Source: Lumbricus terrestris (Eukaryota > Annelida > Clitellata > Crassiclitellata > Lumbricidae). Taken from it: 64,000 bases of DNA. The notes beneath the pieces are model-generated. The model searched no databases, was not told where the DNA came from, and saw nothing but the letters and a program-made list of their open reading frames with translations. Where the stretch lies: assembly GCA_949752735.1 (NCBI GenBank), contig OX457038.1:16763081-16827080 (forward strand), in the 5' to 3' direction. The stretch's first letter is position 1. Every line of letters starts with the position of its first letter. Below are positions 1 through 10,530 of the stretch, in pieces. Made by a program: the position numbers and the translations under genes.

Positions 1-130
1 TGTATAATTGGTCTATGCAATCCTTAGAATTTTATCCTTGATACGCTCATTATGATTTGTGTGTAAAATTATCAATGCAAAATGAATTTTGATTAATGAT
101 TAATAATGTTTACGCTATGATTAGGGTGAC

Positions 131-828
131 ATTACAAAAGTCGCAAGACAAAATGTCGCAGACAAAATGTCGCAGTGACAATATGTCGCAAGACAAAATG
201 TTGCAGACAAAATGTCGTGGACAAAATGTATTAGCAAAATTAGCATTATTCATGGAGATTTTCGGAGACATTAACAGATTTGATATTAATATCACTGTAG
301 CTTTGTAGCAGTGGCGTAGACAATGGGGTGTTAGGGGTTAAACCCCCAATGATACAATCGGCTTTGGAAAAAGTTTTTAGAAAGGTTATTTATCCACTTA
401 AATAAGAAAAATTGCTTGTAGTAACAATTGTTTTTCTTACTTTATTCCCTTTGTTACCTTATTCCCTTTTATTTACTATTATATATACTGTTGGGTTGGT
501 GTCAGGAAGGGCATCCGGCCAGGCCGTAACCTCCCCCCATTATGAATTCCTGGCTACGCCACTGCTTTGTTGTAACATCATGTGCTGAGAGTTTGTTTGC
601 ACATGGTGTAAATTTGCATTTATTTTTCCCTTTCTTCGCTGACATTTTGAGTGGGAATGTGTATCCGCTGACACTACTATTAACCAGTTCATTCGATTTT
701 TTTTAAATAGTCGATTATTAAAATAAACTAGTATTTATTTTACTGATTTAAGATTGTGCCATTTTGTCGGCGACATTTTGTCTTGCGACATATTGTCACT
801 GCGACATTTTGTCGGCGACATTTTGTCA
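131..828. mobile_element. Inverted-repeat (foldback-like) element with sub-repeated ends
   Basis: The left end (about 138-228) holds several copies of a short motif of the form GTCGC-GACAAAAT. The right end (about 760-828) holds the same motifs in reverse complement, including the distinctive variant GTGACAATATGTCGC. The outer boundary is uncertain; a weak 9-bp flank match (ATTAGGGTG against ATTAAAGCG) is the best candidate target duplication. A separate hAT-type element is nested inside. No coding capacity is visible; the small open frame at the left end is made of the repeat itself. Confidence 0.7.
309..564. mobile_element. Non-autonomous hAT-type MITE (copy 1)
   Basis: It starts CAGTGGCGTAG and ends CTACGCCACTG, perfect 11-bp terminal inverted repeats. 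It is flanked by CTTTGTAG (301-308) and CTTTGTTG (565-572), an 8-bp target duplication with one mismatch, as expected for hAT transposition. The interior is AT-rich with no reading frame. It matches the inverted copy at 45745-45998, so the two form one family. It sits inside the larger inverted-repeat element. Confidence 0.85.
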
Positions 829-835
829 TGGAACA

Positions 836-1677
836 TTAAAGCGACCCAAATATCATCCGGCTGAGTTCACCTACATGTAAGCACAATGACACATCGGCGA
901 TCAGATTAATTTTATTGCTTCCTAGTCATTACCTAGAGTCATTGAGGGTTGTGTATGCCCTTTTAGTTGCCGTTTTAGTTGCTCTTTGCGCTAGCTCGGA
1001 TATTGTTCATTTTGAAAAATCTCCTCCTATGATCAGCAGTTAGCTAGGAAACCTCCCATCTCGATCTTTCATTGTTATCTTTTCCATTCCTTACTGCCGT
1101 GCCAGACAAATCTCTTTACCGTCCCTTCAACATTCATTACGTCCGAAGCATTTTTGTTCTTCTTTTCTTCAACCTTCATCCCTCTTCTTTTCTATAGTTC
1201 GACATGCTTGCTCCTAGCCACTGGCGTCATGCAGTAACTGTTCGAAACCTACGTAGGCGATACATACATATATGAATTTGTTTTTTTGCTTTAGACAAAT
1301 TCTCAAATTGGACAGATCGACCAGCAAGATTGATAATCTCACACCACATATATTCGTTAAACCATACGCCCTAATTCGTTACAGCTCAGGTATGATAGCC
1401 TTTAATAATAATAATAAAATTAATAATAACAATAATACTCTTTCGTTTCGAATGGAAAAATCTGGAATTAAATCATGTAATAGTACAAATGTGTTATTAA
1501 TAAACGGGTAATATTGGTTTCAATAATTTGTTAGAGATTTTGAAAATAAAAAGGATTTTGTGAGTTGGTCCATTTGTGTCCTGGGAATTTGTGGATATTG
1601 TGAGTTGGTCCATTTGAATCCCAAGGAAAGTGTGTGTAATTGTTTCATTCTGACGCTGCTAAGTGGATCCAATGACT
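836..1677. other. Intergenic, no gene recognised
   Basis: Unique-looking AT-rich sequence. A short AAT-rich stretch lies at about 1401-1437. The 79-codon open frame at 1272-1511 has no recognisable motif and runs across that simple repeat, so I do not call it a gene. Confidence 0.5.
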
Positions 1678-2010
1678 TGTAGTAGCATTAGTAGTGGTAG
1701 CAGTAGTCATATTAGTGGTGGCAGTAGTAGTAGCAATAGTAGTAATTGTAATTTGTAATAGTAGTAGCTGTAATAGTAGTAGTTATAATGATGGTAGTAG
1801 CAGTAGTAGTAGTAGCAGTAGTAGTAGTAGCTGTAGTGATAGTAATTGTTGTTGTAGTAGGAAATGGTTGTAGTAATGGTTGTGGTGGTGGTAGTGGTGA
1901 TAATAGTAGTGGTAGTAGTGACAGCAGTGCTGGTGATAGTAGTAGCTATTGTAGAATTTGTGATGGTGGAAGTAGCAGCAACAGTAGCAGAGGTGGTGGT
2001 GATGGTAGAC
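1678..2010. repeat. (GTA)n trinucleotide microsatellite
   Basis: Imperfect GTA/GTG trinucleotides run for about 330 bp and directly precede the LINE fragment. Low-complexity open frames of Val, Ser/Gly or Tyr/Thr arise here on both strands; they are artefacts of the repeat. Confidence 0.9.
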
Positions 2011-2159
2011 CATGTAGTATGCATTTTGTCTTACAACACTGTGTCCCAACAAAGATCATTAGCGTCGACGTTCCTCTTCTTCGAGGTTGTCAGAGTAGGC
2101 CTACGAACAGTGGAGTTACTAATGAATATCCCGATGCCAGTCAACCAAGGCAGGCTTTT

Positions 2160-3792
2160 AGTACAGAATGACCTTTTTGAAGCTGTCAGCGCTCTGCTGA
2201 CAGCTTTCCCGTCGCAGCACGGCTTTCAATCGGGTCACTCCCCATATATGTCCCTGCTATCCATGCAAGATAGAATCTCTAATGCAATAGAAAATAATGA
2301 ATTCTCCTTGGGTATTTTTTTCGACTTGGCAAAAGCCTTCGACACTGTAAATCATAACATACTTTTACATAAATTAGAAACCTATGGTATACGTGGTCTG
2401 CAACTCAGTTGGTTTTCCAGTTATTTGGAGGGACGTCAACAATGTGTTGAAAATAGCGGCAAACGTTCCACTTTAAAAAGGATCCTATATGGTGTCCCCC
2501 AGGGATCCAATCTAGGACCCCTGTTGTTCCTCCTGTATATTAACGATCTCCCGAACGTCTCCAGCCGCTTGTTCTTTATCCTCTTTGCAGATGATACGAA
2601 CGTTTTTTATTCACATTCTTGCTTGCATAGCCTACGCTTTTTCAAATCATAAATGTGGAGCTTGAACTTGTTGCCGATTGGTTTAAAGCAAACAGATTGT
2701 CTTTAAACTTGGAAAAAACTAATTACATCCTGTTTAAATCACATATGAAAAAATCCCACTGGGAGAATTTAAATTAAAAATTAACGGCATCTCTCTCACT
2801 TCTGTAAAATCTACTAAATTTTTAGGAGTCTACGTTGATAGCCATTTAACATGGAATGAACATATTTCTCATGTCGCTTCAAAAATAGCAAAAAATATCG
2901 GAGTAATGGCTCGAACTGCTTACATTTTACCATCTAGCATTAGAATCAAACTATACTTTTCTTTAGTCCATCCATATCTCTCTTATTGTAACATGGTGTG
3001 GGCCTCTACTTATGCTTCAAGATTACATAGAGTAAATATTTTGCAAAAAAGAGCTGTTCGTCTTGTGGTGGGAGCTCCATATGGCTCTCATACAGCCCGC
3101 ATATTTATCAACCTAAAAATTCTGAAACTAGATCAGATTAGGACTTTCCAAATAGGGGAATTTATGTACCGGTTTGACCGAAGCCTTCTGCCACCTGTTT
3201 TCAACGATTATTTTCAGCTCTCATCCCAGGTTCATTCTCATTTTACTAGATATACTCTTTTTCGTACCGCCGAACCTATGCTCGCACTAACACACGCCTG
3301 TTTTCTATTAAATCTGCTGGGATCAGCACTTGGGGAAAAATTCCTAGGGAAATACGATTAAGCCCCAGTATTTGGATTTTTAAGAAGAAACTCAGCACCT
3401 TTCTTATAGAAGGCACACAATAAGAGTGAAGCACTGTTTGTTCGTTGTATGTACTGCAGCAGGTTTCTGTTCGGTAGTTAAGTTTTTTTGTTCTTTTTTT
3501 CATGATTGCTTGTGACTCAGCAGCGCTGAGCTTTTCAGTTTCAATTTATTTTGTTGTGTTTTCTCTTCCGTTTTTCTAGCATAGGATGCTTGATTATTTT
3601 GTCACTTTTGTCATTCACTATGTTGATTTTGCAAAGATTTCGTCATGGCCACCTCACATCGTCAACTCAATACATTAATTGGTGTCCCTAGGTAGCGGGA
3701 TAATTTTTATCCCTTTAGGGCCTCCCCTTTTTGTAACCAATGAACAAGATGTGTTAACCTGTTATGCATACTTTGGTTGCAAAATAAAAATA

Positions 3793-3828
<36 letters not shown>

Positions 3829-3830
3829 CA
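2160..3830 (+). pseudogene. CR1/L2-type LINE reverse transcriptase, 5'-truncated and frameshifted
   Basis: The copy holds the C-terminal part of a non-LTR reverse transcriptase (cDNA synthesis at the target site). Visible RT features in order: HGFQSGHS (finger region), FDLAKAFDTVNH (catalytic motif A), GVPQGSNLGPLLFLLYINDL (motif B), FADDTNVFYS (motif C), then KFLGVYVDSHL and the C-terminal region ending near 3361. The frame breaks near 2650 and again around 2760-2905, so it is dead. The endonuclease and N-terminal part are missing. An AATAAA lies near 3782 and a (GATT)n tail at 3795-3828 marks the LINE 3' end. The copy at 60.3-61.3 kb belongs to a similar family. Calling it CR1/L2 rather than another Jockey-group clade is inference from motif wording. 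Confidence 0.9.
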
Positions 3831-3996
3831 TGAACTCTTTTCAGACAGTAGCCTCATCATTATAAAGTTGCTAGTAATTATAAATTATAAAGTTGCTAGC
3901 AACACCCAATGGCAGGCAACAATATTCAAAACTGCCTCTTTGTCTGAAGACTTGTTCTCGATGGATTCGTCGCACTGGAAGTGCCACTGATTAGCC

Positions 3997-4388
3997 CAGC
4001 GGCGCCCGCAGGCGTACGCACTTACGCAAGTGCGTACAGCAGCGGCGCCCGCAGACGTACGCACATACGTAAGTGCGTACAGCGCGATGACCCAAAAGGT
4101 ATGTTTTGGGGGAAAAATTCTAGGTTGACGACTAAAAAAAAAAAAGGTCATCAGTTTTTTCGGCGGATAGAAACGGTATGTTTTTGGGAAATTCTAGGTT
4201 GATGACTATAAAAAAAAGGTCATCAGTTTTTCGGCGGATAGAAAAGGTATGTTTTTGGGAAATTCTAGGTTGATGACTAAAAAAAAAAGGTCATCAGTTT
4301 TTTCAGCGACCTAACGAAATTTTTCCCTGTTCGCCCCTCCTTCGAAAATTTCTGTGCGTACAAGAAAAAAATCCTGCGGGCGCCGCTG
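3997..4388. mobile_element. hAT-like MITE with CAGCGGCGCCCGCAGG termini (copy 1)
   Basis: It begins CAGCGGCGCCCGCAGG and ends with the reverse complement CCTGCGGGCGCCGCTG. The left end is followed by two related palindromic blocks (GCGTACGCACTTACGC type). The middle holds three tandem copies of a unit of about 70 bp containing TTCTAGGTTGATGACT. No clear target duplication is left. A shorter copy with one internal unit and an intact duplication lies at 63477-63750. Confidence 0.75.
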
Positions 4389-4507
4389 GTTACAAAGGTA
4401 TAGTGTTGCTCCATTATGCCTATTCGTAGGCCGTAGGGCATTCCCACAATCATGCTCTCCAGTTCAGCAGGAAGAGAGGATCAGACCTTTAGGAACGGGT
4501 TATCAGT

Positions 4508-4771
4508 CATAGGCGTAGGGGACATTTCGGAGTGGGGGGCAAAAATTAAATTTTTCCCCGAAAATTCTGATGACTTTTTTTAGTCATTTCCTGCAAATAT
4601 TCAGAAAATATAGCTTTTTACCCCTGTGCACCCGACAAAATTCCTCCCTTACCTGTTTGCCCGAAAAAAATTCCGAAATGTTTTCCTCGTCCATGCCTCT
4701 TTTGCCCGAAAAACACATTTACCCGAAATTTGGGGGCATTTGCCCCCTGGACCCCGCCTCCTACGCCTATG
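4508..4771. mobile_element. hAT-like MITE with CATAGGCGTAG termini
   Basis: Starts CATAGGCGTAG and ends CTACGCCTATG, perfect 11-bp inverted repeats. The flanks TTATCAGT and TTGTAACT agree at only 5 of 8 positions, so a decayed 8-bp duplication is possible but not shown. The interior shares the motif of a TGATGACT/AGTCAT hairpin with the neighbouring hAT-like elements. Confidence 0.6.
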
Positions 4772-4980
4772 TTGTAACTTATTAGTCCAGGCTAGATAAT
4801 TTCAGAGTCTGTCGTCCTTAGAGCCTCTGAGAAATGTTTGAACTGTTCAATCGATGGCATCAGCGGTCTTTTCCTTGGCTTGAGCCCCGTCTATACCAGA
4901 TGACAATTGTGACGCGAGGGCTCGGGACCCGTCGTTTGTCGGGAATATTCTGTGCTATATAGAGGTAAAATAAGCGAGAG

Positions 4981-5030
4981 TATGTATGTATGTATGTATG
5001 TATGTGTGTGTGTATGTATGTATGTATGTA
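4981..5030. repeat. (GTAT)n microsatellite
   Basis: Tandem GTAT units with an internal GTGTGTGT stretch. Confidence 0.9.
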
Positions 5031-5321
5031 TCTCGACGGGTTCCGTTCAAAAGGCACAGTATCCCGGCACCGGATCTTCTTCTCAGCATTCTCAGCATTC
5101 GCCGCAGCAAAATAGTTATTATGCTTTTCCCATCAGTAACGTGAGTGTTGTGTGCTTTCTGGCATGTTAGTCTATATTGTTTTGTTTCAGGTGTACGGAA
5201 AGATCATTCGGGCCGTGGTAGGGCTGTACCTGAAAGGTGATTTTCACTAATCGGCCAATTATCAAATAATTTCATCAACTATTCGGCCGATAATTGAAAA
5301 ATTTGATCCCATGGCAGATGC

Positions 5322-5492
5322 TGGAACAATCTTCCACCGGACATTAGATTGGCCGCCTCAGTGGACTATCTTAAAACAAGGCTTAAAACTTATCTGTTTG
5401 CTAATAAGGCGTATCCCGCAGTTGGCCGCTTGTGAGGCGCCCTTGTAGCTGTAAGTCGCATTACGGCGCAATATACATTGTCGTTATTATTA
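5322..5492 (+). pseudogene. LINE C-terminal fragment with 3' tail
   Basis: An open stretch from 5322 reads WNNLPPDIRLAAS then YLKTRLKTYLFANKAYP and stops at 5433-5435. This is the usual last part of CR1/L2-type LINE reverse transcriptases (the W-N-LP motif, then a short basic helix). After the stop comes a GGCGC-AATATA type 3' end and an ATT-rich tail. The rest of the LINE is missing, so it is a 5'-truncated dead copy. Confidence 0.75.
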
Positions 5493-5834
5493 TACATACA
5501 ACGCACACATAGGCCTACATACACACAAACATACATTCATTTATATATTTTGCAAGCTAGTTGTCAGGAGTATGTGTATGAAGACGAAAGGGAAAGTTCA
5601 AAAACTTCAAAGTGTATTTGCATTATTTACTAGGGGTCTGCGGGTATACCCGTACCCGCGGATTTACCCGTACCCGACCCGTACCCGCGGGTCGGGTACG
5701 GGTCGGGTACGGGTAGGGTCATCACGGGTACGGGTAAACCCGGTTTTACCCGTGACAATATGGTGTAGAGGCTACAAGTTGCGACAGTTTTCCACCTTTT
5801 CACTCCAAACCTTCACTACTGTGTCCGTCTGGGC

Positions 5835-6700
5835 TCAGTACACCCAGTGGAGGGAGCGAGGGAGGGAAAGAGGAGGTATGGAGGGCGGGAGAGATGGGTG
5901 AAGGATGGAGGGGGATAGGAAGAGAGGCAGGGGAGTGAGGGATGGGAGGGAGTGAGGGGGCAACGAGGGACGGAGGCATGGAGTGACGGAGGGAGGGAAG
6001 GTAGTGATGGGCGAGGTAGGGAGGGGGTGCAGGAGGGAGGGAGGGAGGGAGGCAGTAGGAGTGAGGGAGGGAAAGCAGGGAGGGAGGAATGAATGGAGGG
6101 ACGGAAGGAGGGATGCACGGAGGGATGGAGGGGTGAGGGATGTAGGGAGGGGAGGGAGTGACAGGGAGAGACGGAGGGGGGTGAGGGAGGGATGAAGGAC
6201 GGAGGAATGGAGGGAGGGTGGGAGGCTTCTTCCTCCACCAATTTTTCTCCCTCTCCATCTCAATCTCCCTAACCTCCTCTCACTCAGTCTCTGTCCCTGT
6301 CTCTCTGTTTTTGTGTTTGCATCTGTCTATGCATTTGCATCTGCCTCTCTGCCTTTTTATATATCCCTCTGCCTTTCCCTCTCCGTCTCCCTCTCCGTCA
6401 CTTCTTCTTCTTCTTCTTCTTCTCCGTTTCCTTTCCATCTCACTCTCAAATTCTGCATCTGGTTCTACCTCTGTCTATTCCTCTCTGCCACTGCTCTGTT
6501 CTCTCTGTCTCTGCCTCTGCATCTGCCTCTGTCTCTGCCTCTGCCTATGCCCTATGCTTCTGTTTTTACCACTCTCTCTCTCTCCCTCTCCCTCTCCCCC
6601 CCCCCCTCTCTCTCTCTCTCTACCTGCCCGTCTTCATCGTCATCTTCCTTTTCCCTCTCTAACCATATCCATTACCAGCGGCCACTCCTCCTCCTCCTCC
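5835..6700. repeat. Purine-rich (GGGA)n block followed by pyrimidine-rich (CT)n block
   Basis: About 5835-6225 is a GGGA/GGGAG-rich strand and 6235-6700 is CTCTCC-rich. The switch makes a long inverted low-complexity pair. Ser/Pro/Leu-rich open frames on both strands here are by-products of the composition. Confidence 0.85.
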
Positions 6701-7149
6701 TACCTCTTTCCTATGAACTTGGTCATTTATTAATGGGTGTCGAATCACAGTTGCAAAGCGGCCTGTTCTATAGGGCAGTCATTATTATTGCTGTCCCACA
6801 CATGTTTGATCTGTCTAGTCCGGCAAGAGGAAGGTCAGAGGTCGATGACTTTGATGCCTCTGATAAACAGTCCAATTTTCATGATTCAAGCAGTCCAAGC
6901 AGATAGCTTTCGAAGATATCCACCCCTTAACCTCTGATATATATTTATATATCATTATTAGCTTTATTAGCCGTGCTAAGTTTGCTGCAGAGAATCTTAT
7001 CCAGCAGGTGGGAAGTATCGACATCTGACGCTGTGACAAATCATCGGTCCCTTTGACGGTGTGACAGTTCACGCCGGCTGGAAAAGTAATACGATGAATG
7101 ATAACAGTAGCCCACTGACGATTATAATCTCTGGACTCGAGGATACATA

Positions 7150-8040
7150 TAAATATACATAACTAGCTGAATTACCCGGCGTTGCCCGGAAAATATAAGT
7201 TTTTGTCCACAGCCACGCCTGACCCCGTTCCGACTTCACCATTCTGACCCCGCCTTCCATCGACCCCCGCGTTAAGGAGAAGTAACGAACCTCTCCGCTA
7301 GGTGTACAGGTCTGGTCGATAATCGAAGAGCAAAACCCGTTAAGTCCACTCGACACGTAACCGAGAAAAACGACTTTTTCTGAAAAGATACTACCATTCA
7401 GCGCAACGTGCTTTTTTCAGAAATTGTTCTTTGCCACTTAGATAAAGGAATTTTTTTTAATCTACGCTTTTTTATTCCGATTATTTGCAGTTATATTCGC
7501 ATTATTTACGTCCACAACATTTTTGCTACGCGGTTTGGCGAGATGTGACGTTAAGATTTGAGCTCAAAATAATGACGTCATGAGTTTAGTGAACATAATT
7601 ATGCCGTGTCTAATAATCGTTTTTATAACAGCGAAATTTAAAATATGGAAAGATTTTTGGATCGCGATCTTTATGATTTTCTCGTGTGGATCAGAAGAAA
7701 AAAGCCGAGAATAATCCTCGCAAATATTTTCGATAGAAGTAAATATCACGTGACCTCAAACCGTCATACCATTGGCTGTAGTTCTCTGGTAGGCAATGGG
7801 GGCGATCAGCGTGAATGGATTTTGAATCGCTTATCGCGTGCAAGTTTAAATGTTGACATCTCGGGACTTATAAAGTGAATTGGCAGCCGAAAATAGTGGC
7901 GTTTAACTCCAAATGTGGGTAAGAATCGATTGCAAAATTTTTTTTTAAACGAATCGCTGTAATTTCCGAGTAGGCCTCCGGGCAAAATTCATTGTCACAC
8001 ACACAGAAGGACAAACTTTGAGCTTTATATTAAAAGATTA
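7150..8040. repeat. Unclassified dispersed repeat starting near CTAGCTGAATTACCCGG
   Basis: The start CTAGCTGAATTACCCGGCG and the end with ACAAACTTTGAGC then AAGATTATATTTATG resemble a class of non-coding dispersed repeats seen in many invertebrates. No intact coding region is present. The open frame at 7645-7878 has no recognised motif. Family assignment would need a repeat-library search. Confidence 0.35.
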
Positions 8041-8544
8041 TATTTATGTATATACCTATCCATTTACCATTCCGTATACACGAATTCGTGGAATAGCCAA
8101 CAGTACTGTTGCTTGCTAGCAGTCTTATTGAGACTTCAACAAATTTTGCTAATGCTCGGCATAGCACGTTGGATGATAGTAACACAACTCTGGCTTTCTC
8201 ACATCAAATAATACCGGATGACAAAACTGCGTCAGATGTAAGTAATAAAGCTGCATACTTCCACTACGTCAATAATTGAATTGGTTAGGCAAACTGCGCA
8301 TTGTTTTTCTTAGCATCCTCTTCGTCCTCATTTTCTTCTCCCTCCTTCTCGACCTCTTCTTCTTTCTCTTCATGATCATGTCTTCTTTTCCTTCTTCGTC
8401 TGCTCCTCCTTATTCCTCTTTCTCATCTTCATATTCATTTCGATCCGTTACCTCTTCTTCGTGGTCTTCCTCTCTTCCACTTCCTTCCCCTCTCTCCTTC
8501 TCTCCCTCCCGATGGTCCTCTCCCTGTTACTGACTGAATAACAG

Positions 8545-8738
8545 CTGCTATTGCCTCTGCCACTGCTATTGCAACTGCTACTATATCTTATGCTTCTGCT
8601 ACTACTGCTACTGCTGCTACTGCTGCTGCTGCTACTGCTACTAGATCTCATACTTCTGCTAAAACTGCTACTACTACTGCTGCTGTTGCTACTACTACTA
8701 CTACTACAACCACCACTACCACCACTACTACTACAATT
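8545..8738. repeat. (CTA/CTG)n trinucleotide microsatellite
   Basis: Imperfect CTA/CTG triplets that resume as ACTACTACTG after the SINE (about 8985-8998). The SINE therefore appears inserted in the array. Confidence 0.85.
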
Positions 8739-8996
8739 GGGGCTCGGTGGTGTAGTGGGTATGTTCGTCGCCTTGCAGCCGAATGGTTGCAGGTTCGAAT
8801 CCACCTAAAGTCGCCGCGTAGGGACCTTTGGCAAGTCCTTCGCTCGTAATTGCTCAGCGCTTCGGCGTGAAACTCCGATGCAGTGTCCGCCCTGTAGTCG
8901 GGAGCGCCTCTGAGTAGGGACCTTGAAGGGGCGCTATAACAAGTGCTATAACAAGTGCTATAACAAGTGCACGTATACAAAATACAATTACTACTA
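8739..8996 (+). mobile_element. tRNA-derived SINE, family 1 (copy A)
   Basis: The head has a Pol III A box (TGGTGTAGTGGGT, near 8748) and B box (GGTTCGAATCC, near 8792) at tRNA spacing. The body is followed by GGAGCGCCTCTGAGTAGG and GGCGCTATAACAAGTGC, with the last 10-bp piece repeated three times before an ACAAAATACAATTA tail. Copy B lies inverted at 49773-49987. The tail resembles the 3' end of the LINE fragment at 49216-49600, suggesting that LINE supplies its retrotransposition machinery. Confidence 0.9.
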
Positions 8997-9157
8997 CTGC
9001 TGGTATACTATTATTAATTTGAGGGTTCTTCCCCTACCCTGGCCCCCATGGTGGTAGAGAATCGCCAACCTATCGTTGGGGTGTCTCATGCCGAGACCTA
9101 CACAGTAGTGAAGGTTTGAAGTGAAAAGCTCAAAAACTGTGGAAATGCATCCCGGTA

Positions 9158-9160
9158 AAA

Positions 9161-9201
<41 letters not shown>

Positions 9202-9224
9202 GAGACAGACAGACAGACAGACAG
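9158..9224. repeat. (ACAG)n microsatellite
   Basis: Tandem CAGA units, interrupted once by CAAAGAGA, next to an ATCTTCTCTTTATTTATATAG end that may be the terminus of another dispersed repeat. Confidence 0.9.
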
Positions 9225-9479
9225 AATCTTCTCTTTATTTATATAGATTGCTCCCATTGTATTATATGCTGAGTTGTTAGCCTATTCGTCTGGAAAGCTA
9301 TGACATCAGGAACTTTAGAAAGCGTGCTAATGACGTCGCGGGTACGATACGGGTACACCCGCGGGTACGGGTCGGGTCGGGTAGTAATTTTGAGTACGAG
9401 TCGGGTACGGGTAGCAGTCTTACGTCACGGGTACGGGTCGGGTAGCAAAATCCCTTACCCGCAGAGCCCTATTATTTAC

Positions 9480-10530
9480 ACATGAATTGGAACGGTACTT
9501 ACTGTACGTGAACAAAATGCAAAGCGGAAAACGAAACCGCACTTATGCTATAATATCTATTACAAGTGTCTTCCACAATAATGGAGACTCAAAATCCAAG
9601 TACAACGCGACCACCATGGGCCCGTACAAAACCATAAGGCCACACAATGGCACACATCTATCAAGCTTAACTATGCTTAACTAAGACCGGTCCTCCTATT
9701 CTCAGGAACACTTATATTTATACATTCTAAGATGGGGTGCGGCTATCTAACAGTGCAAGTATGAATGAATGAGACGGAATGGAAGGATCACTCCCAACAA
9801 TATACATACATATACATACAATATATATATATATAATTTATATATATGCACAAATGCTGCCCGGGTTACATTTTGCTTGTGCCTACGCCACTGACATAGT
9901 AATTGCCTAAAAAAATTGTAGGCTAACTTTAAGGTGCTACTCGAAAGCAAAGTGCAGGACTGCAGGGCATAGACCCATTCACGAACGCTGAAAAATAAAG
10001 TTTTTAGTATGAGGTCTGATTGAGAATAATATTAACACAATCTGTTGAGGAGCAACCATTTGTAGCAAGTGCATCTTAAAGCGCCTTGTGCATGGTTGCG
10101 ACTTGCGAGGGAATTAAAAAGGTAGGCTATATAGGCCTACGTCTACGACATTAATTTATAACGATCTAAAAATTTGTCTCAAGTAACATATCTGCTGATT
10201 GACCAGCAAAATTCGCTAAAAATCACAAATCAAGATAATTTAATCAGGTAATAAGCAGTTTGCTGGCAGACATGTTTTTCGTATCTTTAAGTCTGTATCA
10301 GATTTGTAAATTTAAAATGTTCGAACAATACTTATTCCATAGTCCGATATGATAGGCCTATGTGTAAACCGAACAAGCTAGTAGAATATGTCCCTGTTGG
10401 ATTATTAGGTCCTACTAGAATAATTATTAACAATAGGCTATAATTATAGGCCTTCTTACAATGCGAGAAGAGATCAGCAGTTAAGGATATTTGCGGTCAG
10501 ATGAGTTGAGCAATTTTCAAAAGCTGAATG
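9480..10530. other. Flank of the fucosyltransferase-like gene, nothing recognised
   Basis: Mostly unique sequence downstream (3' side) of the minus-strand gene. It has a short ATATAT stretch near 9820-9850 and a possible LINE tail remnant near 9930-10000. No gene is recognised. Confidence 0.5.

Larger units (their letters stand above)
5631..9471. mobile_element. Large hAT-like composite with GGGTACGGGTC-rich ends
   Basis: The left end starts TAGGGGTCTGCGGGTA and the right end is its near reverse complement, TACCCGCAGAGCCCTA. Both ends continue inward with stacked GGGTACGGGTCGGG units (5636-5750 and 9338-9467). The flanks are an exact 8-bp duplication, TTATTTAC (5623-5630 and 9472-9479). The 3.8 kb interior holds no transposase; it carries simple repeats, an unclassified repeat and a SINE, so it is either an expanded MITE or a hAT that accumulated insertions. 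Confidence 0.75.

Noticed and set aside
96..308. Small protein of 70 residues
   Set aside because: Its repeated S-D-K-M-type residues come from the sub-repeats of the inverted-repeat element.
1864..2130. Val-rich N-terminal extension fused in frame to the RT at 2.1-2.6 kb
   Set aside because: It translates the GTA microsatellite; the homologous RT sequence begins only about 2170.
5800..6906. Ser/Pro/Leu-rich open frames on both strands
   Set aside because: They follow the GGGA/CTCC composition and have no domain or splice support.
8448..8804. Poly-Ser frame on the minus strand
   Set aside because: Product of the CTA/CTG trinucleotide repeat.
8739..8815. tRNA gene
   Set aside because: Pol III boxes are present but the sequence continues into a SINE body and tail, and a second copy with the same body exists at 49.8-50.0 kb.
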